Below are positions 48,852 through 60,392 of a stretch of DNA of 64,000 nt, one piece after another. Below the pieces are notes generated by a model. It had not been told where the DNA came from. It did no database searches and saw nothing but the letters and a program-made list of their open reading frames with translations. Location: contig OX104111.1 in the NCBI GenBank assembly GCA_944474755.1, forward strand, positions 98,126,805 to 98,190,804, read 5' to 3'. How positions within the stretch are numbered: position 1 is the stretch's first letter; each line of letters begins with the position of its first letter. This DNA is from Limnoperna fortunei. Its lineage: Eukaryota > Mollusca > Bivalvia > Mytilida > Modiolidae. A program made the translations under genes and the position numbers.

Positions 48852-49689
48852 CGATACCCTATGATGACAGTCTACGGATAATAAAACGTGGATTTTCTTT
48901 TTAGAGATGGAATTGCATTGTAAGCTGCGTGTTTCAACGTTAAATACAACGTATTAAAATTTAAAAAAAAAACCAAAGAAGTAACATTAAATTGAAAAAA
49001 TGGTCTTCACTGGGAAACATCATCTGAACGTAAGCCCTACCTCCTCTTACTTTTAATGGCACGATATCAGAAAACAAACATTTAGGTTTTAAATTTAACT
49101 CGTATGCAAAACGGAAGAACTACATGCATGAAATTTATTCCAACCAAAGCCTGTAAAATAATAAATAAATTAAAAACAATGGAAACGCAAGTTTAAAAAA
49201 AAATAGATTTGAAAACTCAGATTCCGCATTCAGTGTCTATCTTGGAATATGTCATGGAGCGGTGACGTGTGGGACAATAGTAGTAAAGAAGAATCTGTCA
49301 TATTAAAAATGTTTTCAATTTGAGAATGCTTAGATAATTATTGGGCTTAGTCAGTGTTCATCGCATGAAAACTAGGCCCATACTGGAATGGTTTTGACCC
49401 AAAGAGAAACACAGTGCATTAACTGTTTTTGAACGTGTTCTCGTCCTGAATACTATAGCTGAAATACTGCTCGCTGGACATTGAAAGCAAACATCCAATT
49501 AATCAATCATTCGCATGAAAAACTTTACAATTAATAGGATTATGATTCAAATAACGAGTGTCACCGAGTTATACACTAAATGGAGAAACACACGAATGTA
49601 TTTTGGATGAAATCCTACCATCAATAAACAAACCGCAAAATTACAATTTAAATTGTCGTCCTTTCAAACACCCAATCGCCGCACATGTT

Positions 49690-50045
49690 GCTAGCTTAGC
49701 AGGAGTCGTGCCTTATCTCAATGCCTCTACAGTGTTGCTAGCAGGGCAGAAGAGGCGCCTTATCTTATTCCTTCCATGACGTTGCTGCCAGAGCAGGATA
49801 TTTACTTGACCCCACTCCTTACATGGTTTTACCAGCAGAGCAGGAGTCGCGCATGATCTCACTCCCTCCAGTGTTTTGCTATATACAGCAGAGCATAAGA
49901 GGCACCTGCTCTTATTCTTTCCTTGCATGGTGTTACTAGCAGAGCTGCATGGAGATGACTTGATCTCACTCGTAACCTGGTGTTGCTGGTAGAGCATGAG
50001 TCGCGCATTATTTCACTCTGTCCACTATGTTCCTGCTCTCCACTC
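49690..50045. repeat. Degenerate ~50-bp tandem repeat (~7 units)
   Basis: GTTGCTAGCAGGGCAGAAGA, GTTTTACCAGCAGAGCAGGA, GTGTTACTAGCAGAGCTGCA and GTGTTGCTGGTAGAGCATGA recur, each followed by a GATCTCACTCC-like block. Overlapping minus-strand ORFs come from this array. Confidence 0.75.
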
Positions 50046-50095
50046 ACGTAAAACATAAATTTCTGTCACTCGAGGAGGATCAAATACACTTTATA

Positions 50096-50351
50096 GGGGC
50101 CTCGGTGGCCGAGTGGTCAAGGTAGTTCGTCTACTATTGATCACGTGGTCTGTCAACACTGAGATTGCGGGTTCGATTCTAACTGCAGGCAGGGTGTAAT
50201 CTTAATTGACAAGGATTGCCAGTTTTCCTACCGCAGGTCGGGGGTTTTCTCCGGGTACTCCGGCTTCCTCCCCCAATAAAAACTGGACGCCATGATATAG
50301 CTGAAAAATTGCTGAAAGTGGCGTTAAACACCATCAAACAAACAAACAAAC
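50096..50351 (+). mobile_element. Full-length tRNA-derived SINE with 14-bp target-site duplication
   Basis: It begins GGGGCCTCGGTGGCCGAGTG. The tRNA-like A box (TGGCCGAGTGG) and B box (GGTTCGATTCT) are about 60 bases apart. A conserved central block follows (GGGGGTTTTCTCCGGGTACT) and then GTGGCGTTAAACACCATCAA with a (CAAA)n tail. The flanks are perfect 14-bp copies of AAATACACTTTATA (50082-50095 and 50352-50365), the mark of a fairly recent LINE-driven insertion. The central block resembles widely shared invertebrate SINE domains. Confidence 0.93.
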
Positions 50352-50514
50352 AAATACACTTTATATTTTCTGACAATGTGCAGATAAATGTCTTCATCTT
50401 GCAACCATAAAATACATGTTATTCTATTGAAAAAAACATGAAAAAGGGCACTAGTCGATTTCTAATTTTAAATTTTCGGTGCGTGTTCTAGTGACAGCCT
50501 GACATCACACACAA

Positions 50515-50715
50515 ATAAAGGTTGCGGGTTCGACTCTCACAGTGGGCATGCTGGGTGTACTCGACTCTACTTTTAATTGACAAGAAATGTCAGCTTTCCT
50601 TTGGTCCGGGGGTCTTCGGGCGGGTACGCCAAGTTCCTTCCCAATTAAAGATGGACGTCGTGATATAGATAAAAGAAATGATGAAATTAGCGTTAAACAC
50701 CATTAAAAACATATT
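50515..50715 (+). mobile_element. SINE copy with mutated head
   Basis: GGTTGCGGGTTCGACTCTCA (B box) is followed by TTTTAATTGACAAG, GTCCGGGGGTCTTCGGGCGG and TTAGCGTTAAACACCATTAA. It starts only 164 bases after the full-length copy and is clearly older. Confidence 0.75.
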
Positions 50716-51049
50716 AAATACCGCAAGGAGTGAAGGCATGGTACCAGGAGACTTTATACGTCACTGCTGAATAAAGCAAAAGTTATTCTGCTACCATAAC
50801 TGTACAGCAAATGTAATTATTGCATGATACATAAATGTATGTATTTTGTCCATTGCGGTCGTCGTCTGCTTATTTTTGAAGCCTCTTATCTAATCGCATT
50901 TCATAGCTATTACGGAAATTTTCTAAACATTAGTATATTAACCATTAAATTAAGCATTATTGAATTACATGTACTACCCTCTTTTGAGGGAAACATGCAC
51001 ATTCATACACCCGAGTGGATGTGTTGTTTCCCTGATGGTTTACAAATCT

Positions 51050-51200
51050 GAATGTTACCCTTATTCATCGGGGGCAGTAATTGTTTGAGTTTCCCTTATT
51101 CAGAGAGGGCAGTAATTGTTTGAGTTTCCCTTATTCAGAGAGGGCAGTAATTGTTAGAGTTTCCCTTATTCAGCGAGGGTAGTAATTGTTTGATTATATT
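51050..51200. repeat. ~38-bp tandem repeat, four copies
   Basis: The unit is GTTTCCCTTATTCAGAGAGG followed by GCAGTAATTGTTTGA. It is intergenic, about 350 bases downstream of the ninjurin stop. Confidence 0.88.
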
Positions 51201-51555
51201 TTGGCCAAAACAGATCATGTACTGATTTCATAAGTTACAATTTAAAAAACTATGTTTTTTCCATTTAACCTCCTAGCTCTCTTGTGTTAATTTATTTTAA
51301 ATATGGGCTTATTCGGCAAGGTACAATGTGGTTGTTTCATCCTGGTTGTAATGGTTTTTTTAAAAACATTTCAATTGTTTTATAGCCAATTAAACAATCA
51401 GAAATATATTATAATATAATAATATCAGTTTTAAACTTAAATAAATGATTTAGGAAATTATTACTCTTTATTTCTCCAAGTGCGACATACCGCAATTATT
51501 ATTAATACTTTATTTCGCATATCTAAGATTTATTTTTAAGACTTGTGAAATAAAT

Positions 51556-52792
51556 TTATTTCTTCACAGCTAGGTCACTTATAAACGATGTAATAAATAT
51601 ATTTATAACAGTAACGCCAAATACACAGCCTGTAGCTATGCAGTCTATTTTGTATATTTTCCCACATTTACAGCGCAAGGTAGATTCCGAACACTTTCTG
51701 CATGTTGCCTGTCCTTATCCGGATTACAAACTTCTTTATTGCGTTCATTTTGTTCTATGATCGTCAATATATAAAGTAATATTGCAGATATTACATGTAA
51801 AGAAATTGAAGCTCCAAGCAAGCCCAAGAGCAGTGCGTAGTGTTTGTGAGTTTCTGAATCTAAGACTGATTTGAGTTGTGACACATTAGCCATCAGTAAA
51901 GCCACGTCGTACAGTCCTTGTGTCATGTTCCGTCGAAAGATGAATTTGTTCGCTACCGTATTAACCGGACTGTCTGGTGATTTATCGGTATCCTAAAACA
52001 AATTTTAAGTTAAGTTATTCTCTATTTACAAATTACGCTGTTTTATAGTAAAGCTTTAAAAAGAATGTTTTGAAATTACAGCAAAAAATTAAAAAGATCG
52101 AATTTATTGAAGGAAACTCCGTGGCAAAGTTGTTTAGGAAGTTAAGTGTACTATTGATCCCCTGTCAACGATGGGGTTTTGATTTCTACTCAGATTACTA
52201 TCAAGGTGTGTGCGACTCCAACTTTGTATAATAGGGATTGCCGGTTACCTACCGAATGTCGGGCATGACCCCTCCACCAATACAAACTGACCACAGGGAT
52301 CTTGTTAAAAATGTGAAGGTTTCATAAAGCCTCAAATAAATAAACAAACATATAAAAATACAACGCACAAATCAGAAAAATGCAATCAAAACAAAATTTG
52401 GATTAAAAAGATACTTATGAATTAGGTAGACATATTTATGTCACAAGGAAGGGCAGATATGACACCATAGATCCCATACTGCGAGAGAAAAAAATAAAAA
52501 TATTAACTAAATTATCAAAAACGATCCTAAAAGAAGTACATACAGACCTCAAATGATACGCCTTCTACAACATCCACTGAAACTTTTAGACTTTCCTATA
52601 ATAACAGATTTATTTTTTAATTAAAACTAAATTATTATGATCCGTTTCAAATAGCGAGTTTTAAAACAAAAATATTTATCAAACACATGTAATTGTTAAT
52701 AAAAAACAAAACTATCTTAAGATGCTAAGTATATAATTCAGTACCTTTTCGTAGTCTGCTTTATCAGACACTGGTCTTTTAATTGCATACAT
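51556..52792 (-). CDS. Ninjurin-family membrane protein, three exons, apparent frameshift before TM2
   Basis: Ninjurins are small plasma-membrane proteins with an N-terminal amphipathic helix and two membrane segments; in animals they act in adhesion and in plasma-membrane rupture during lytic death. The exons are 52792-52745 (MYAIKRPVSDKADYEK), 52595-52548 (ESLKVSVDVVEGVSFE) and 51992-51556. Exon 3 carries the family signature GLYDVALLMANVSQLKSVL, then TM1 (ALLLGLLGASISLHVISAIL). The open frame stops at 51645, but another frame then encodes IDCIATGCVFGVTVINIFIT plus SFISDLAVKK and a stop, which fits TM2 and the C-terminus. A one-step frame change near 51660-51700 therefore separates TM1 from TM2. 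It could be an assembly indel, a real disruption, or an unrecognised splice event. All exon phases are 0. The exon-2 donor (GTCTGT) is weak. Confidence 0.8.
52110..52355 (+). mobile_element. Degenerate SINE in ninjurin intron
   Basis: ACTATTGATCCCCTGTCAAC, GGTGTGTGCGACTCCAACTT, GATTGCCGGTTACCTACCGA and a (AAATAAACAAACA) tail follow the SINE order. It lies between exons 3 and 2 of the ninjurin gene. Confidence 0.65.
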
Positions 52793-53129
52793 TTTGATCT
52801 GTTCTTTAAGAATAATTTCTTTTATTAAACAAGTGTTTTTAATATTAAAAAGAAAAGTATTACAACCACATTACTCTCCGGATTTTCCTATCTTTTTCTT
52901 TTTGTCGAATTGTAAGAGGAAATACACACTACAGAAAGACAAATATACTTGTCACTCAATTGTTTTTTGACAAAAGCCAGGAAATGACATAACCTAAATG
53001 TCACATACGCAAGTACAATCAAGTCATGCAATCTAAATAAAAAATTATAAGAAAAACAGAAATTTGCGAAGTTGCTGGAGAATACGGAAGCCTTTTAGGG
53101 CAATGAAATTTACTTTTTATAATTTGTAA

Positions 53130-53535
53130 TAACAGATTTTTAATTTGTTATAACAGAATATTAATTTTATATAACAGATTATTAATTTGATATAACAAGA
53201 TTATTAATTTGTTATAACAGAATATTAATTTGATATAACAGATTAATTTGTAATAATAGATTATTAATTTGATATAACAGATTATTAATTTGTTATAACA
53301 GATTATTAATTTGTTATAACAGATTATTAATTTGATATAACAGATTATTAATTTGTTATAACAGATTATTAATTTTATATAACATATTATTAATTTGATA
53401 TAACAAGATTATTAATTTGTTATAACAGAATATTAATTTGATATAACAGATTAATTTGTAATAATAGATTATTAATTTGATATAACAGATTATTAATTTG
53501 ATATAACAGATTATTAATTTGATATAACAGATTAC
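53130..53535. repeat. 21-bp tandem array, left arm
   Basis: About 20 copies of ATTAATTTGATATAACAGATT with TTATAACAG and GTAATAATAG variants. It is the mirror image of 57968-58130. Confidence 0.9.
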
Positions 53536-56121
53536 TGATGATAACATTTGGCATTCTGATTCTGACAGGCGTGGTGAAAGAGCGTGTACATAATTATTAT
53601 TTATATAAACGAGAACTAAATTTAGTATCAGTAACTATAACCAATTCCATCAAGTACCATTTTAAGTATGAAGAATACAAAAAACACATGCATAGTTTAA
53701 TCTGTATTTGAATTAAAGAGATAAACACATGTTATAATGACCATTTGGGGTATCAAAGGTTAGTAATACTTTATTTATGTCATATGCGTTTTGCAAAAGG
53801 AACATTTTAAATGGTAACGTACTATTCGATTATCAAGTTAAATGTTTCTGATAGTAGGCGGCATAGATTTACTGAATGGTATACAATCAAGCATTTTCTC
53901 TTTGTTCTGTGGTGGTTCTAACTTGTTATACCGAATATTTAGAGCTTTCCAGTTCCATGCATTTGTAATTATTTTGCAAACACTTATATAAAAATGTGAT
54001 GATGCGTTGTTCTGGATTACTTGCTAAAGGACAAGGTAGGGTAAGGGCCATTTTTGGCCCCCTCTTGAAAATAACTCATCTTTGCAGTAATTTGAGCATA
54101 CAGACATAGCATTAAAAATACGGTCTTATTTTGGTGCTATCATGCGCATGCGCGATACACTTCACGTGTTTCCATGCTTGCCAAATCTATTGGCTATTTC
54201 AATTCAGCTTTAATTTGAAGATGGTTTCAGTAAATTAACTTCTGTTCTGCTCATCAAATATTCACCAAATGTTAACACACGATGTATAGATACCTGTTAC
54301 AGGCAGGTTCTGATTTAAATAAATATAGAAAAACTTTATCTCGCAAAAAAGAATGCTTTTCTTATGCAAAAATCTTTGCTTTTTGAGAATTACAAGCGTT
54401 TAAACCAAAACTTGGTAATCACTATTTCTTCCTCAAATTTTATCACAATATACAAATTGATAGAAGATACAGGCAGAAGGTAATTTTAAATAAGGGCTGT
54501 CTAGGTTAAAAGTTTTTTTTCTGTTGATAAAAAGCTGTAAAATATAGATTTGTCAGAATTACCTCCCTTGTTAAAGATTGAATTTTCATTATGTTTGCCT
54601 ATACCGAACTTGTTATATCGAAATCTTTGTGTTTAAACAATTAATAAGGAGATTTGATATTACGGTTATAAGTCTGTCGTAGTATTTAATAATTTTATTG
54701 AAATTATGAGTTAATTATGAAAGATATTAATGTTAATTTTACCATCAGTGCAATATCTATTCTGAGATTTAATGAAAAAAAACGGAGGTGTCCTGCATCC
54801 CATCATGTCAAACAAATTATTTTTGTGTAACCTTATTGGTAAGACAAACTGTTAAACAATTACATAACAGCGAACACAATATCTATTTTTGCTAAAACCA
54901 ATATTTAAATCTAATTTGTATTAAGTAAATCCCAAACATAATGACTTTTAGGAAGATATATAGATCCATTTCAAAGGTGCGCTAAAATTCTGTTTAGATG
55001 TTCTACCATGCATAGTTTCAGCGGAACTGACATATTCCAAAAACTTTAACATAGTCACTGGAACCTAAATTCCAAGTATTGTCATTACACTATGCAAAAT
55101 TTCACTGACCAAAAAATTTTAACGTATTCACTGGACCATGGAATGAAAGGTCATGGTCAGGCGAAATTTGTACTATTCAACAGGAACCTATATGCCATGC
55201 CACTCATTCATCCTACCATGCAGAGTTACAACAGAAGTAACCTTATCCACAAACGTTAGCGTAGTGATATGAATTCTAGTAAAGGTCAGGTGACACCTAT
55301 CAAACTTGCATATACTATTTGTCAGCAAACTATATAAAAATATTGTCATGTTACAATGCGTGGTTACTGAGAAACTGACAGAACTCAAATAATTTTAACG
55401 TAGTCCCCTAACTGTGAAATTTATATTTAAACTTTACATTTGTATATTACTATTCCTGAAGTCGGAGATTGAGCATGCATAAAACCTGGTTTAACCCATC
55501 ATTTCTTTTGAAATGCCTGTACCAAGTCAGGGCCATTGCTGTAATTACTACATGTTTGCTTGTTGGTTCTGTAGTTTGCCGGTTTCTTGGACTTCGATTT
55601 GTGACAGTTTTTCTATGATACTATGATACCCATTTCTCTGGCGGGATAACGTACCACTGGCCTGCTGAAGCTCGAAATTCGAACTCGGATTGCACTATGT
55701 TCAAGTTAACATTGTGTCCAAATCCGCAAAAATTCGGTCAACATTCAAAACATAATTAACTTGAAATACGGCCGCCACAGTAGCAGTAAAAAGTACTGAA
55801 ATTATTGTATCTTTTTTGCATGGTTAGGAGAAAATTTTATAGATCCAAAGCGTAATGTTTAATTAAAAAGTATTAAATATTCACATATGTATTACGATTG
55901 TTTATGCTATCCATAAACGATTAACTCACGTGGTTTCCTTGATGTTAAATGCCAAAAAAACAAGCACGAGTAAAAAAATGGTAACGTTTAACTTAACGGG
56001 CAAATAATTTTACAGTATAAAGTAGAAAACATAAAATAAATTTGTTTTCATTTATGACACAAATATCCCTCGTTATCATGTAAATTATTATTATTTTATC
56101 ACATGTAATGATATATATTTA

Positions 56122-56529
56122 GGGACCGGTCAATATTTTTTGGGGTGGTGGGACCGGTGCACAATGCAATAGGACACATACTTTTTTATGCTGGCGTATA
56201 TATGGGACTCCAAATTTTGTCATTTTCAGCACTGATACTGATAGGACTGCTAGTTTTTTTCATAACAATATCATCAATGAAAAAACTAATTTTTTCTGAC
56301 GTTTTAATTCAAAACCAATATACTGTAATCGCACAACTTTTAACAAACATAAATACTGAATTGTAACCATAAAATTATTCACTAGATAGGACACACATTT
56401 TTATAACACATCTGATGTAGGACTACTTTTTTGTAATTTAGGGAGATAGGACATAGCCCTTTTTACACCTGATAATTTGATATGCACCGGTCCCAACCCC
56501 CCCCCCCCCAATTAATATTGACCGGTCCC
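56122..56529. mobile_element. 408-bp MITE with GGGACCGGT inverted repeats, TA flanks
   Basis: The left end is GGGACCGGTCAATATTTTTT, then a G-rich run and GGGACCGGTGCA. The right end is its reverse complement (TGCACCGGTCCC, a 12-base C-run, TATTGACCGGTCCC). TA flanks both ends. The 73-codon ORF inside has no recognisable domain. Confidence 0.85.
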
Positions 56530-56545
56530 TAATCTACTTTTACAC

Positions 56546-56685
56546 ATCATCGGAAACCCACGTCCGGTCGCGTTCTCACTGTGCTACCACTTGCCGATCG
56601 CGTTTTCGCTTTGCTACCACCACCGCTACCACCACCAAGTGGTAGCAAAGCGAGTACGCGACTGGGCATGGGTTTCCGACGATTA
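56546..56685. repeat. GC-rich 140-bp hairpin
   Basis: The arms are ATCATCGGAAACCCACGTCC...GCTACCACTT and AAGTGGTAGCAAAGCGAGTA...ATGGGTTTCCGACGAT, around a CCACCACCGCTACCACCACC loop. It stands 17 bases from the MITE at 56122-56529. Confidence 0.8.
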
Positions 56686-57318
56686 CTTTTACAAGGTTAA
56701 AGAGATATGCTCGCGCTGGCATTCGATTTTGTTACACCAATATATGTTTAAAACGTTTCCTGTTAATAAAAGCAAGCTAAATAGAAAATAAACATAGACC
56801 ATCGGGACTCGAACCATCGATTCGCGGTGTATAATATTCACAAGCTACGGGTTAAGCAAAAACGCCACATACACACAGACATTTTCATTCAAAAGCAACT
56901 TATTTATGCGTCATACAAGGCCGTAAACAAAAGGGGTGCACTGATCGCACGTGTACTCCTAGTCCGAGAATCCTCTGCTAATTGCGGCACTGTCATTTTG
57001 CAGACGTTATATATTTGCTAATAGATTAGTAGTTTTTATAACATCTTTAATTATTGCGTATAAAAAATAATGGTGTAAATTAACATTTATTGAGACATAT
57101 CGAGATGTGATCGCTGAAGATGTTTTCTTCAATAAAAATGACTTCTAGAACAGTCTTATCAGTTTGTTGTTCGAGTGGATACAAACGAAACAAAATTAAA
57201 TTCTTTACGTTTACTTCGTCGGAACGTGTGTTTCGCGCATGTCATACGGTTGAAGGCTTACATACTATGCTGAACAATACAAAAATCACGCGAATTTGGG
57301 GACAAAATATTAATTTTT

Positions 57319-57428
57319 TAATATGAGCGGACGCGTGTACCACAAATATATTTTACATATTAAACACTGTTTTTGCAACAAATAATACAGTCAAATATCT
57401 TTGTGGTACACGCGTCCGCTCATATTTA
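57319..57428. repeat. 110-bp hairpin with CpG-rich arms
   Basis: TAATATGAGCGGACGCGTGT ACCACAAATAT and its reverse complement (TGTGGTACACGCGTCCGCTC ATATT) are separated by ~50 bases. The arms are nearly perfect over ~30 bp. Confidence 0.85.
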
Positions 57429-57967
57429 AAATGGTGTTCGAAATCACGAAAACGTACCGATTTTCACAGGCCACTACAATTGGCTTATGTTAGTAAGGTG
57501 CATATAATAATTTTACATGATAAGAAAAGAAAGTTATATTGATTTTCTGTAAGAAGGGATAATGTACCTTTGAAAAAACATTATGATCTACAGATTGTAG
57601 TCATTTCATTTTTAGCGAAAATAGGGGGCCAGTGACAGTAGGTTATCCTACCTTGTCCTTTGTATGGCCCGCCATCAAAAGTTTTTAAGCTAAAGATGCT
57701 TAATAAGCCACTGTTGTATTGATTGTTTATAACTCGAAATTCTATCAGTATTTAGAAGTATGCATTTTTCGTTAAAACCTGGCTACTTCATTAACAAAAA
57801 ATGTATCTTTATTAACTAAAACTGGTCATTGGATACAAGCGACAAACTATTTTTGTTCAAAATATTTTAAGGATTAATTTCTGTAAGAAGTGACATTTTA
57901 TGGTGACCTATTACTACGAAATGAAAACTACTCAATTTTTTTTCATTTAAATGGTAAAATAACCTGT

Positions 57968-58130
57968 TGTATAAAATTAATAATCTGTTATATCAAATTA
58001 ATAATCTGTTATATCAAATTAATAATCTGTTATATCAAATTAATAATCTGTTATATCAAATTAATAATCTGTTATAACAAATTAATAATCTGTTATATCA
58101 AATTAATAATCTGTTATAACAAATTATAAA
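57968..58130. repeat. 21-bp tandem array, right arm
   Basis: About eight copies of AATAATCTGTTATATCAAATT, the reverse complement of the left-arm unit. The plus-strand ORF (LIICYIK repeats) is the array read through. Confidence 0.9.
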
Positions 58131-58513
58131 AAGTAAATTGTATGGCCCTAATTATATATTTTCAGGAAATTTTCTGTTTAAATTTTAACTATGTTTAATA
58201 AAAAAATAAAAAAGATTCAATTGTTTGAACATTAACATGTTTGTGTTAGTATATCCGCCATCTGGTTGAAGCCCAGGACATAGAAAAATAAGTCAATATT
58301 CGCACAACCAGTCCAATTGTCCATCATTATATTTAAAAGCTGTAATATTCTGTTAGATAAAACTTAACTCCAAACTTTAAAATCACACTCATTCCCCTGT
58401 CCAAATTGTGTGTAAGGTATTAGAAATTGAACTTTTGGAGAAACCTGTACAGGCCAGACGTGGATAATTATTTAAAAAATATCCAATGATAAATAAAATG
58501 ATCACAATCATAT

Positions 58514-59953
58514 TGTAGCGATTTTGTGTTCCTACTCGCCACTAGCTGAAGTGATAAGTTTAACTTTGTGTGTTCCCTGACCAATGACTGATATCGAGCA
58601 GTATTTATGGCGTGATTTAAGATGTGTTCTCACGTTAATTCAGTAATACTCATCTGAAAAGCCTAAGCACACACAAGTACGTGCCAAGTCAGTCCAGACG
58701 ATCTTAGTTGCTTTGTCTGTTACTATACGGATCGTTACTATAAAATGAGTCACATTGGTAATCAGTTAATTATTTAATAGATTTAAATAATAACATTTAA
58801 TTCATGAAATATATGTACGAGTTCATTCAAACATTTTACAACACGAAAAGTCTCAATAAAGGCACAGTGAGCAGGCAAACGGATAGATAACTGTGGTTAA
58901 GTTGGTGCTGTTAAATGATAACTTTTAATAACACAATGTTCAAGTTTAATATTGACTGTGCTTATTTCCTGTATAATGAAATATTTCGAATGCGGTATAT
59001 GCGTTAAAATTCGTTCTTTAATACCTGTGAGTCAAATTGTTTGCAATGACTTTATACTGTATTTTGATATCTTTGAAAATCGCCTTTTCAAACGCCTGGA
59101 TAAGAACTGTGCGTCGTCTACAACACTTCAATGTACGACGACTCGCGAGTCACGCTGGACCATGACACCAGTAATGTGCAATTAGAGCTTTTCAGCTTCA
59201 GTTATCTGTTAATGTGACTATGAATTATTTTATTATCTGTAAATAAACTCTTGGAGAATCACTTTATGTGCAGCGAGTCTTTTATGTGGTGTAAAATATA
59301 TTCTATATTTATTAACCTTGAATATGGCGACTCTTCGTAGACTTATAGTAGAATTTAAGAGACTCGTTCCGATCTAGTTATTTCAAATGTTGGCTTTTGG
59401 CTACATTGCCTTTTACCAAGGGAGTCAGATCACGACTGGCGCGCCGAAGCGAAATCGCTGTATTTATAGAGGTAAGTGACTCAAAAGACTTCAAAATGAC
59501 GTCAGACGGTACTCAAAAGACTCTAAATTGACGTCGAAAACGCTAAACGACATCTAACTACTGATTTACGGCAACAAGCACGTCGTACTGTTTGTATAAA
59601 ATATGGCGGATCTGAAGCGATGAAATGAGTCTTTTAAACATTGACCATAGTGTCTTAACTGTTTATATGACAGACATATCCATATAATAGTGAAAATTCT
59701 CCAGTTCAGACAATTCGATTCAGGAATACTTAACGGGATGGATGGATTTAATTTCTTAGAAAACGGTAAGTAAAAAATGACTCAGTTGACTCCTTGACAC
59801 ACATTATTTTATGACGTCTAGAGATATAAATCTCATGCTATGCAGAACAAAAGATACTGAATTGCCTTAAACAATTTAATGGAACAAATAATCTTTCATG
59901 ATATAAAAAAAATATTTCTATACAGCTTTTCTGTAATTGTGAAGTCCGCTACA
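58514..59953 (-). repeat. 3' LTR (~1.44 kb) of the Ty3/gypsy element
   Basis: On the minus strand it starts TGTAGCGGACTTC directly after the purine run and ends CGCTACA, giving a 7-bp terminal inverted repeat TGTAGCG/CGCTACA, as expected for LTR ends. The boundaries are inferred from these ends because the partner LTR is not in the window. Confidence 0.7.
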
Positions 59954-59968
59954 CTACCCCCTTCCATA
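59954..59968 (-). other. Polypurine tract next to the 3' LTR
   Basis: On the minus strand GGAAGGGGGTAG immediately precedes TGTAGCGG, the expected plus-strand primer position of an LTR element. Confidence 0.7.
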
Positions 59969-60392
59969 AAGAACTGTCCGTCCCGGACAGGAATACAGAC
60001 TGTACTAAACATCAGTTGAACATAAACCAAATTAGACTTTAAAAGTATTCCACTACATTATGTTCACAAATAAGTCCAAGTTTTAGCTGATATAGCTGTA
60101 ACTACAGTCAAAAGTATCTTCATTTACCACAACAATCCGCACATCATCATCCTGTGTTTGTGTTCCATAGTGTTTTTTGTATTGTCCTTCGTGTTCTTAT
60201 CAATTGTTTGAGTTTCTTTTACCTTGGTTTTTGTTTCAGTTTGTGTGGCCTGATTTTCTAACACAGGATTTCTCATCCAAAAGCTGACAAAACATAAATG
60301 GTGCCATCTGGAAAGATAACCTTTTCCTCTTTTTTTTACTCAAGCATATCCCATAGGGATAATGGAAGCAGTATAATTTTTCTCTCTGATAG
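59969..60392 (-). other. Retroelement 3' untranslated region
   Basis: The stretch lies between the zinc-finger ORF stop and the polypurine tract. It has a lysine/threonine-coding low-complexity stretch but no supported gene. Confidence 0.5.

Larger units (their letters stand above)
54025..57665. mobile_element. Nested inner inverted-repeat pair
   Basis: AAAGGACAAGGTAGGGTAAG with TTGGCCCCCTCTTG at 54025-54075 is matched in reverse by AGGGGGCC and GGTTATCCTACCTTGTCCTT at ~57624-57662. It lies wholly inside 53098-58148 and could be a second element or an inner part of the same long inverted repeat. Confidence 0.55.
53098..58148. mobile_element. ~5-kb inverted-repeat element with 21-bp terminal arrays (TA flanks)
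   Basis: The left end GGGCAATGAAATTTACTTTTTATAATTTG and the right end, read inward, GGGCCATACAATTTACTTTTTATAATTTG are matching inverted repeats, each next to TA. Both ends continue into tandem 21-bp units (TTATTAATTTGATATAACAGA), ~20 on the left and ~8 on the right, in mirror orientation. No transposase was recognised inside. Confidence 0.7.

Noticed and set aside
52430..52482. Possible extra ninjurin exon with a good acceptor (TTTCTCTCGCAG)
   Set aside because: No good donor follows, and exons 2 and 3 already join in phase.
56145..56366. 73-codon hydrophobic ORF inside the MITE
   Set aside because: The sequence is low-complexity and no family is recognised; MITEs normally lack coding capacity.
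56787..56860. tRNA-like T-arm (GGTTCGAGTCCCG on the minus strand)
   Set aside because: No matching acceptor stem, D-arm or anticodon arm could be formed; probably a SINE remnant or chance.
57890..58129. 79-codon ORF with LIICYIK repeats
   Set aside because: It is the right-arm 21-bp array read in frame.
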